This document shows positions 1 to 5,663 of a DNA stretch of 8,258 nt, in pieces. A program made the translations under genes and the position numbers. Every line of letters begins with the position of its first letter. Position 1 is the first letter of the stretch. This DNA comes from an uncultured Bacilli bacterium (GTDB taxonomy: Bacteria; Bacillota_I; Bacilli_A; RF39; UBA660). The notes under the pieces were generated by a model. That model was not told the DNA's origin. It saw nothing but the letters and a program-made list of their open reading frames with translations, and made no database searches. Location: assembly GCA_905236935.1 (NCBI GenBank), contig CAJOQL010000084.1, positions 1-8,258 of the forward strand, in the 5' to 3' direction.

Positions 1-1045
1 CATAATCAATATTAGTTTTATTATCTATAAACCTAATAAATTCCTTACTGCCACCAGTATCATAAGTTAATACTGGTGTTCCACATGCAATAGCTTCTAA
101 ATTTACTGTAGGATAATTGTCTTCATATGTTGGATTAAATAATAAATCTGCTGTACTATAAATACTTGCTAACTCCTGTTGATTTTCAGTTCTTTTTATA
201 CCTATAACATTATTAGGTAACATATCTATTTGTTTTTGATTTAAACCTACTAAAAAAATTCTATATGAATCATCTAAAACTTTAGATAAACGTATAAAAT
301 CATCTAATCCCTTCCTTTCACTCCATGGGCTTGCTACTCCCAAAATTATTTTTTTATCCTCAATACTATACCTTTCTCTTATATTTGAATTTGTTTTTTT
401 AAATATATTTATATTAATTCCATTATTAATTACTTTTATTGGATATTTATTTAAAAAAGAATATTTAACATAATTTGAGAGCCATTCGCTAGGAGCTATA
501 ATTGTTAAATCCATATTTGATAATAATTCTTTTTTCTTTTTAAAACACCAATTAGATTTATCAATATATGCTGTTGGTGAATCCTTAAGCAATGGACAAT
601 TATTGCATTCTGTTTTCCATTTTAAGCACTGTACTAAATCAAAATATACACATTTGCCAGTAAATGCCCAACAATCATGAAAAGTCCAAAATGTTTTTAT
701 TCTATTTTTTTTTAAATAATTAAATAATATTTCTATATTTATAAAATTATCATGTAAATTATGTAAATGAACTATATCTGGCCCTATCTCATCTAGTATA
801 GATATAATTTTTCTAGTAGCACTCCATGATGCGAATCCTTGTTTGCATAAAAAATGTGAATATAGTTTATGATTAAACACTCCAATTTTATCATCAATTT
901 TTATTTTCCTATTATCATTTGAACTATTACCATTAGCCCAAATAACATAAGAATCATATTTTTGTTTTAACAACTCGCTATGTATGCCAAGCATTATTTT
1001 ACCTGTTGAACCATTTTGAGTGCCATTAATTTGAACAATTTTCAT
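1..1045 (-). CDS. Glycosyltransferase family 4 (partial, C-terminus beyond left edge)
   Basis: This is the distal visible gene of the polysaccharide cluster. It is predicted to be a cytoplasmic GT-B retaining glycosyltransferase adding one sugar to the lipid-linked repeat unit. 348 codons are visible from the ATG at 1045 without a stop; the family is usually around 400 residues, so the last C-terminal part is missing. The N-terminus (MKIVQIN, then NGSTGKI at 11-17) is the family's typical nucleotide-binding start. HLHNLHDNF lies at 93-101 and WTFHDCWAFTGKC at 120-132. Four cysteines (132, 140, 147, 150; C..CP pattern) follow and are characteristic of one GT4 subgroup. The C-terminal domain shows SPWSERKGLDDF at 239-250 and the donor-binding EDNYPTVNLEA at 308-318, followed by GTPV. 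An in-frame ATG at 1057 is rejected because it would touch the Shine-Dalgarno. The SD AGGAAAGG (1059-1066) is 13 nt from the chosen start, rather far. Acceptor and donor sugars cannot be told. Confidence 0.9.
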   Translation of the reverse strand, partial: MKIVQINGTQNGSTGKIMLGIHSELLKQKYDSYVIWANGNSSNDNRKIKIDDKIGVFNHKLYSHFLCKQGFASWSATRKIISILDEIGPDIVHLHNLHDNFINIEILFNYLKKNRIKTFWTFHDCWAFTGKCVYFDLVQCLKWKTECNNCPLLKDSPTAYIDKSNWCFKKKKELLSNMDLTIIAPSEWLSNYVKYSFLNKYPIKVINNGININIFKKTNSNIRERYSIEDKKIILGVASPWSERKGLDDFIRLSKVLDDSYRIFLVGLNQKQIDMLPNNVIGIKRTENQQELASIYSTADLLFNPTYEDNYPTVNLEAIACGTPVLTYDTGGSKEFIRFIDNKTNIDY

Positions 1046-1065
1046 AATTTGAATCATTCCTTTCC

Positions 1066-1098
1066 TCACTACGTTGTTTAAACTTAAAATCGCAGTGA
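1066..1098 (-). promoter_or_regulatory. Hairpin abutting the ribosome binding site of the partial glycosyltransferase
   Basis: Arms TCACTGCG (1098-1091 on the minus strand) and CGTAGTGA (1073-1066) pair over 8 bp with one G-U wobble around a 17-nt loop that contains the palindrome GTTTAAAC. The 3' arm runs directly into the SD AGGAAAGG (1066-1059). In mRNA the stem would sit at the edge of the ribosome binding site. Its position suggests translational control or 5'-end stabilisation, which is inference. There is no U-run, so it is not an intrinsic terminator. Confidence 0.45.
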
Positions 1099-1131
1099 TA
1101 ATAATCTTTTATATTTTTTTGATATAATTTA

Positions 1132-1161
1132 GGTATACTACATAAAGAAAGGTGATGTCAA
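1132..1161 (-). promoter_or_regulatory. Candidate internal sigma-A promoter before the partial glycosyltransferase
   Basis: On the minus strand a perfect -35 TTGACA (1161-1156) is followed after 18 bp by TATACC (1137-1132), a -10 with two mismatches. It would start transcription near 1125, about 80 nt before the ATG at 1045. The 205-bp gap after the polymerase gene, against 9-20 bp elsewhere in the cluster, supports a separate transcription entry point here. The weak -10 keeps confidence moderate. Confidence 0.4.
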
Positions 1162-1250
1162 AGCATACTCTTTGAACCACTATAATTATATAGAGCTTTA
1201 TCCCTCGAGTACAAATGAATTTTTCGTGATAAAATTTTAATTATTTATTT

Positions 1251-2318
1251 TCAACATTTAACTTCCCAAAAAGGAATATATGGAAAAATATGTAGTATAT
1301 CATCTCCTGTATATCCAGTGTAGAAAAAATAAAAAATAAAGAATATAGTCATTATCACATAAGAAACATTCAATATTTTTAATAAATTAATATTACTTAC
1401 TTTAATTGTTTTAGATATTAAAATAGGTATAAATAATAGATAATAATAATTTACCCTCATAATTGTAGGATGAATTGGAGCAAACATTTGAATTATTATA
1501 GAAAATAATAAAATATTTCGTAAACCTATAAAATCACTATCTATTTTTTCATTACTAGGAAAAGAAAAACAATATATAGCAAATAAGATCAAAAGAATTA
1601 AAATTGAATATGCACCAGTTATCTCAATTTTTCCATCATATAGAGTTGTAAAACTAAGAATTGCAGTAAAAATTTGCTGATTAAATAGAAAAATTAAAAT
1701 CATTAAAGGGATAATAATATATAAAGAGTTTTTATTTATTTTAATATGATATACTAAATAAAGTGGTAAGCAAAAAATCGCTGATCTGTGAAAAAAGAAG
1801 GCAATTAATAGGTAAATTATAAACTTAATTATTTTATTATTCTCTATATATTTAAAAGAAAATACTATTATACCAATTGCTATAGATTGACGAAGGCCAG
1901 AAAAAAATATAGTAAAAGGAGCAACAGTCAAGAATAAAGCAATAGTTAGTAGAGCATTATCTGATTTATTATAATAAAACAAATAAATAGGCAAAATTGA
2001 AATAATTGCAACTACCGTTAAAAATACTTGAAAATTATTATTACTAATTATAGATATTACTTTATTTAACAAATAAAATAAAGGCTCTCCTTTTTCAGAA
2101 TAATTCAATGATTCATGTAATGATAGATTTGAAATGGAATTAAAAAAATATTTATAATTTTTTAAATCTATTCCAGTATTAACACTTCTCATTGATAATA
2201 GCAACAATAAAATTAAAAAAAATATACTAATACATAACCTGTTATAGTTTTTTCCTTTATACAATCCTAGCATATAAACACTAAAAGGAATAAAAACTAA
2301 TAGATAATATGGTAACAT
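1251..2318 (-). CDS. EpsG-family polysaccharide polymerase (Wzy-type), multi-pass membrane protein
   Basis: Predicted to polymerise lipid-linked repeat units at the outer face of the cytoplasmic membrane. The 355-residue length is usual for the EpsG family. Nearly the whole protein consists of hydrophobic segments (for example about 5-20, 28-42, 97-115, 122-140, 164-185, 198-212, 237-252, 268-282, 291-302, 318-333). Family landmarks are R44-x2-N47-x-G49-x-D51-x3-Y55 after the second segment, GEPLFYLL at 77-84, GLRQSIA at 141-147, HRSA at 177-180, and R288 followed by YYY at 291-293. The ATG has a good SD, AGAGGTG, 4 nt upstream, overlapping the TAG of the preceding glycosyltransferase. This indicates translational coupling within one operon. 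The stop is TGA at 1251. Wzy proteins diverge widely, so family assignment is firm but the linkage formed is unknown. An O-antigen ligase role is less likely given the motifs. Confidence 0.88.
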   Translation of the reverse strand: MLPYYLLVFIPFSVYMLGLYKGKNYNRLCISIFFLILLLLLSMRSVNTGIDLKNYKYFFNSISNLSLHESLNYSEKGEPLFYLLNKVISIISNNNFQVFLTVVAIISILPIYLFYYNKSDNALLTIALFLTVAPFTIFFSGLRQSIAIGIIVFSFKYIENNKIIKFIIYLLIAFFFHRSAIFCLPLYLVYHIKINKNSLYIIIPLMILIFLFNQQIFTAILSFTTLYDGKIEITGAYSILILLILFAIYCFSFPSNEKIDSDFIGLRNILLFSIIIQMFAPIHPTIMRVNYYYLLFIPILISKTIKVSNINLLKILNVSYVIMTIFFIFYFFYTGYTGDDILHIFPYIPFWEVKC

Positions 2319-2322
2319 TTTT

Positions 2323-2329
2323 CACCTCT
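2323..2329 (-). promoter_or_regulatory. Shine-Dalgarno of the polymerase gene, overlapping the upstream stop codon
   Basis: AGAGGTG on the minus strand lies 4 nt before the ATG at 2318. It shares two bases with the TAG stop (2330-2328) of the upstream glycosyltransferase. Terminating ribosomes would be placed on the next start, which implies translational coupling. Confidence 0.75.
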
Positions 2330-3608
2330 ATTTTTCATTTTTTAATTTTAAAAAATCCTCTTTTAATCTTTTTTGATTTTTTTCTATATTAAAATTTTCT
2401 AATGCAAATTTTCTAATAGTTTCTGCATTTTTTAGTATCTCTTTTTTATTATTAATTAACATTATTATTTCATTTTCTATTTTATCCAAATCATCAATAA
2501 CACAAGCTCCTGGTACTTTTTTTATAAATCTAATAGAGGCTATATTATTTGGACCTATTGCTAAAATTGAACTGCCAGATTGCAAACAATCAATTATTTT
2601 AGTAGAAAATGAATACTTTACAATATCTATCTGATTTTTTTCAAATGATTCAACATGTAAGTTATATTCAGCATCATGCATAATTTTTTTAATATCATCA
2701 TAGCTTTTTTTCCCTATAATAATTGAACTATTATCTATATTTAAACTGTCTTTAAGAGCTTTATCAATTGTTGCACTAGTATATATTTCTAATAATGCTT
2801 TTTGTTTATTCATCTTATTATTATTTTCAATAGTTTGTGCTATTCTAGCTAATATCTTATCCCTACCATAAAATAAATTCCCAGCATAAACAAATCTGAG
2901 TGGATTATTTAAATCTGATTTAACATTATAATCAAATAAACAGCCTTTGCAAAAAACATCTATATTATTATTAAAAATCTTAGAATATTCTTTTTTTAAT
3001 TCATAAGAAATTGCATAGACCTTATCTGCCATATTTAAAATATTTTTAAACTCTTTTTTTAATTTACCTTTTCTAAAAAATGATTTACTATTGTAAGAGC
3101 CATAAACATCATCAGCAATAAACAAAACAACTTTTGCATTAGTATTAATCTTTACATATTCAATAACAGGCTTAAGTATTGCAACATCTGTTAAAAAAGA
3201 AAAGAAAATATCAGGATTAGCATCATTTATATATTTTTTAAAATTATCATTTAGCCATTTCTTTTTCCTATATACCATATCAACAATAGGATAGATAAAG
3301 TTTAAAGAATACTTATGAATAAAATCAATATATTTCTGTTCATTTTTAACTTTTTTTTCATTATCATTATTATTTGTTAAAACAAAACTATATCCTATTT
3401 TATTTTTAAAAAAATTATATTTTAACATATCAATCAACGTCATTCTATAATAAGAATTGCAAACTTTATTATTTGGCAAACTATTTCTAGTATAAATATT
3501 ATAAAAATTGCAATTTTTCCATGCATTGCCATCAAAAAAATTTGACATAGTATTTCCAAAAGAATTTGTAGTATCCCATGCGTTAACAGAAAAAACTAGT
3601 ATATTCAC
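2328..3608 (-). CDS. Glycosyltransferase, GT-B fold (GT4-like), in exopolysaccharide cluster
   Basis: Predicted cytosolic glycosyltransferase adding a sugar to the repeat unit; 426 residues. It begins with GTG at 3608, ten nt from SD AGAAGG (3624-3619). The N-terminus matches a group common in Clostridia polysaccharide loci: NILVFSVNAWD at 2-12, then NSFGNTMSNFF at 15-25. PDIFFSF at 132-138 closes the first Rossmann-like half. The C-terminal half carries RFVYAGNLFYGRDKI (238-252), resembling the GT4 phosphate-binding start, and KYSFSTKIIDCLQSGSSI at 331-348 before LAIGP. This STK-x5-LxxGxxxLAxGP pattern is the usual GT4 donor-site helix. No signal peptide or membrane segment is evident. Several A/T homopolymers occur, including an A8 run in the Lys-rich stretch near 83-90, but the frame is intact. 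Donor and acceptor are unknown. It is 20 bp from the upstream gene and 9 bp from the polymerase gene. Confidence 0.8.
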   Translation of the reverse strand: MNILVFSVNAWDTTNSFGNTMSNFFDGNAWKNCNFYNIYTRNSLPNNKVCNSYYRMTLIDMLKYNFFKNKIGYSFVLTNNNDNEKKVKNEQKYIDFIHKYSLNFIYPIVDMVYRKKKWLNDNFKKYINDANPDIFFSFLTDVAILKPVIEYVKINTNAKVVLFIADDVYGSYNSKSFFRKGKLKKEFKNILNMADKVYAISYELKKEYSKIFNNNIDVFCKGCLFDYNVKSDLNNPLRFVYAGNLFYGRDKILARIAQTIENNNKMNKQKALLEIYTSATIDKALKDSLNIDNSSIIIGKKSYDDIKKIMHDAEYNLHVESFEKNQIDIVKYSFSTKIIDCLQSGSSILAIGPNNIASIRFIKKVPGACVIDDLDKIENEIIMLINNKKEILKNAETIRKFALENFNIEKNQKRLKEDFLKLKNEK

Positions 3609-3628
3609 GAATTATCAACCTTCTATCA

Positions 3629-4732
3629 CTAAAATTTATATATTTTTTTCATAACTTTTATTGAATTTGATAAAAAAAATTTTTTTGCACTATCATAACA
3701 ATTGTTCTTTATTTTTGTATAATTATCCCTATCTTCATAAAGCAAATTAAATTTTTCTATTAAATCAGAAATATCGTTCTTTATAATGTACCCATTTATT
3801 CCATTTTGAATAATTTCCTTATGTCCTCTATTATTAACAGCTATAACTGGTATTCTACTTACTAAAGCTTCCACTAAATTAATTCCAAATCCTTCTCTAA
3901 CACTACTAGCAATTAATAAATCAGAAATCATTAAAAGTTGATTAATATCATTTCTCTTACCAGGAATTATTATATTTTTTATACCCTTCTTTTTAATATA
4001 CCTTTGATAATAACCATTATATTCATCTAATCCTGGCAATACCAAAAAAACATTTTTTATCCTTAAATTCTCAATTAAATTAATTAATAATATTTGATTT
4101 TTATCTTTACATAATCTTGCTGGATAAATTATTATATAGTCATCATCCTTTAATCCTAATGATTTTCTTAACTCACTTTTCTCTTTTTTAGACATCTTAA
4201 AATTGAATTTTTCTTCATCAATTCCTACACCTGGAACATACTCTATATCTTTGCACTTTTTAAACTTATTTTTAGCAAGTTCATAATCTTCTTGATTTAT
4301 AGTTATTAAAGTATCCGTATATTTTGATAAATATTTTTCTACTGGATAAAATAATAACCAATTTTTAAGTGGAGCTCCTTTAAAGAAATGAAAACCATGA
4401 GCAGTATAAATAACTCTCGTATGATATTTTTTTCTTGCTCCTTTAGCAGCTAATCTTGTAACTACACTTCCCATTGGAGTATGACAATGAATAATATCAT
4501 ATTGTTCTTCATTTATAACTTTCTTTAATTGTTTAATTGCTTTTAAATTATTAATTTTTATAGGACTTCTTTCAAAAGATATCTTTATTTTTTTATCACA
4601 ATATGGTATTTCTTCATCACCATTAGTTGCAACATGTACCTCATAGCCTTGTTCTTTAAATAGTTTTAAATATGGTATATGGAATGCTAAAATATGAGAA
4701 TCTACTGTTGCAGTAAATAAAACCTTCTTCAT
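3629..4732 (-). CDS. EpsD-like glycosyltransferase family 4 protein
   Basis: Predicted to transfer a sugar onto the lipid-linked intermediate made by the initiating transferase encoded just upstream. It has 367 residues from the ATG at 4732. A GTG nine bases further out at 4741 keeps the frame open, but it is part of the SD AGGTGG (4743-4738), so ATG is chosen. EpsD/CapM-type signatures are clear: KVLFTATVDSHILAFHIPYL (3-22), HCHTPMG (82-88) with R93LA, TAHGFHFFKGAP (110-121), and NWLLFYPVEKYL (124-135). The C-terminal GT4 donor domain has PARLCKDKNQ (204-213), GxRxD at 258-262, and E280GFGINLVE288, the E-x7-E nucleotide-sugar motif, then NNRGHKEI (300-307). The length is normal. The SD overlaps the TAG of the sugar transferase gene and the start is 9 nt from it, so the two are coupled. 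The sugar specificity cannot be read from sequence. Confidence 0.92.
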   Translation of the reverse strand: MKKVLFTATVDSHILAFHIPYLKLFKEQGYEVHVATNGDEEIPYCDKKIKISFERSPIKINNLKAIKQLKKVINEEQYDIIHCHTPMGSVVTRLAAKGARKKYHTRVIYTAHGFHFFKGAPLKNWLLFYPVEKYLSKYTDTLITINQEDYELAKNKFKKCKDIEYVPGVGIDEEKFNFKMSKKEKSELRKSLGLKDDDYIIIYPARLCKDKNQILLINLIENLRIKNVFLVLPGLDEYNGYYQRYIKKKGIKNIIIPGKRNDINQLLMISDLLIASSVREGFGINLVEALVSRIPVIAVNNRGHKEIIQNGINGYIIKNDISDLIEKFNLLYEDRDNYTKIKNNCYDSAKKFFLSNSIKVMKKIYKF

Positions 4733-4737
4733 AAGTA

Positions 4738-4743
4738 CCACCT
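4738..4743 (-). promoter_or_regulatory. Shine-Dalgarno deciding the start of the EpsD-like gene
   Basis: AGGTGG on the minus strand lies 5 nt before the ATG at 4732 and overlaps the TAG stop (4744-4742) of the sugar transferase gene. It contains the alternative GTG start at 4741, which has no separate SD. This favours the shorter protein and shows coupling of the two genes. Confidence 0.8.
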
Positions 4744-5419
4744 ATGCTCCTTTAGCTATCCCATCAAGTTTTAACTCTTGTGTTTTTAAATCTTTTAATT
4801 CATTTTGAATAGTAGATTTTCCAGCATCTGCACCAGCCTTAGATATAACAGTTTCAATAGTCCACCATATAACTTTAATATCTTCTAATAAAGAATAATT
4901 ATCAATGTATTCTAAATCATAATTAATCTTTTCAAAAATAGTAATATTATTTCTTCCTTTAGCTTGAGCAAGACCTGTAATGCCTGGAAGTACATCACAT
5001 CTATGTCTTTGAATATGATTCATATTTTCATAATAATCTGTAATCCAAGGTCTTGGCCCAATAAATGCCATTTTTCCCATTAAAATACAAAATAATTGTG
5101 GTAATTCATCTAAAGATGTTTTCCTAATAAAATTACCTACATTTGTATGAGCATCTTGTTTGCTAAAATCATGTACATCATTATCAACATACATACTTCT
5201 AAACTTCCATACATTAAATACTTTACCATCCTTACCAGTTCTTGGTTGTTTAAAAATAATTGGTCCTTTACTATCTATCTTAATAGCAATAGCTACAATT
5301 ATCATAATTGGAGATGCTATAATTAATCCAAATAATGCTAATAAAAATCCTAATATTCTTTTAATAACAGCATATATACTTTTATTTATTGTCCAGTTTC
5401 TTTTTACTACCTTTTCCAT
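4742..5419 (-). CDS. Polyprenyl-phosphate sugar-1-phosphate transferase (PglC-like, bacterial sugar transferase)
   Basis: Predicted first enzyme of the pathway, transferring a sugar-1-phosphate from a nucleotide sugar to undecaprenyl phosphate at the inner membrane face. It has 225 residues from ATG 5419, the size of the minimal PglC/EpsL-type enzyme without the long N-terminal membrane region of WbaP-like proteins. Motifs in order: hydrophobic re-entrant helix about 21-47 with P37, SKGP (50-53), FKQPRTG (56-62), WKFRSM (71-76), the catalytic Asp-Glu pair D104-E105 in SLDELPQL, GPRP (121-124), PGITGLAQ (145-152), and DLEYIDNYS (168-176). A tail after 199 is polar and variable. The frame stays open to a TTG at 5455, but that lacks an SD. 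AGGGTG lies 11 nt before ATG 5419 and 5 nt before an in-frame TTG at 5425, so the true start may be two codons longer. It is the first gene of the operon. Confidence 0.93.
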   Translation of the reverse strand: MEKVVKRNWTINKSIYAVIKRILGFLLALFGLIIASPIMIIVAIAIKIDSKGPIIFKQPRTGKDGKVFNVWKFRSMYVDNDVHDFSKQDAHTNVGNFIRKTSLDELPQLFCILMGKMAFIGPRPWITDYYENMNHIQRHRCDVLPGITGLAQAKGRNNITIFEKINYDLEYIDNYSLLEDIKVIWWTIETVISKAGADAGKSTIQNELKDLKTQELKLDGIAKGA

Positions 5420-5452
5420 AACCAAACGTACACCCTTTTTCTTATTTTTCTG

Positions 5453-5482
5453 CAAAAAATAATACTAAAATAAATTAGTATT
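5453..5482 (-). promoter_or_regulatory. Leader hairpin with U-tract upstream of the polysaccharide operon (possible attenuator)
   Basis: On the minus strand, perfect 8-bp arms AATACTAA (5482-5475) and TTAGTATT (5468-5461) enclose a 6-nt loop. They are followed by ATTTTTT (5460-5454). The layout resembles an intrinsic terminator and lies between the promoter at 5523-5551 and the first gene. The stem holds only one G-C pair, so it is weak. It may act as a pause or antitermination-dependent attenuator, or be chance in AT-rich DNA. Confidence 0.35.
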
Positions 5483-5522
5483 ACTCAATGCTGCATTAGT
5501 TATAAATTAATATAACGGCTTA

Positions 5523-5551
5523 ATTATACCAAAATAAGCCTTGTTATGCAA
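5523..5551 (-). promoter_or_regulatory. Sigma-A type promoter of the polysaccharide operon
   Basis: On the minus strand -35 TTGCAT (5551-5546, four of six consensus bases) is separated by exactly 17 bp from a perfect -10 TATAAT (5528-5523). Transcription would begin near 5516, giving a leader of about 97 nt before the ATG at 5419. It is the best promoter in the window and sits where the operon starts. An inverted repeat abuts the -35 box. Confidence 0.72.
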
Positions 5552-5586
5552 GCCAATTTTAAAAATTAATCATCCTTAAAATTGGC
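5552..5586. repeat. 11-bp perfect inverted repeat abutting the -35 box (candidate operator)
   Basis: GCCAATTTTAA (5552-5562) and TTAAAATTGGC (5576-5586) are exact reverse complements around a 13-bp spacer. Neither strand has a U-run after it, so an intrinsic terminator is unlikely, although it lies 78-112 nt past the DUF2779 stop codon. Centre-to-centre arm distance is 24 bp, near two helical turns plus a little. Its position directly upstream of the -35 suggests a binding site for a dimeric regulator; the regulator is unknown. Confidence 0.45.
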
Positions 5587-5626
5587 ATTTTATGGATTAA
5601 CTATTACACTAATTCTCATTTACATC

Positions 5627-5654
5627 ATTATATCTTGAAATGATGCAATTGAAA
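5627..5654 (-). promoter_or_regulatory. Possible second, upstream promoter for the polysaccharide operon
   Basis: The minus strand shows a perfect TATAAT (5632-5627) with TTTCAA (5654-5649) 16 bp upstream as a weak -35. It lies just past the DUF2779 stop codon and points at the operon. Transcripts from it would pass through the 11-bp inverted repeat. The -35 is poor, so this may be chance in AT-rich DNA. Confidence 0.28.
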
Positions 5655-5663
5655 TATACTTAC

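Noticed and set aside
1133..1243. Short plus-strand open stretch with a TATAAT-like and an AAAGGTG sequence, possibly the start of a lost transposase or other gene
   Set aside because: The ATG after the SD-like sequence stops after six codons, and the other frames give no recognisable protein. No terminal inverted repeats or target duplication were found, so a relic cannot be supported.
4742..5455. Long start (TTG at 5455) for the sugar transferase
   Set aside because: No SD precedes it, and the AGGGTG site lies inside the extra codons, positioned for a start at 5425 or 5419.
5160..5462. Plus-strand open frame of 100 codons
   Set aside because: It lies antisense to the sugar transferase gene, whose motifs are complete; the translation is low-complexity hydrophobic and has no recognisable domain. 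It is a shadow frame.
5552..5586. Intrinsic terminator of the DUF2779 gene
   Set aside because: The 11-bp stem is not followed by a T-run on the minus strand; the bases after it form the -35 box of the next operon.
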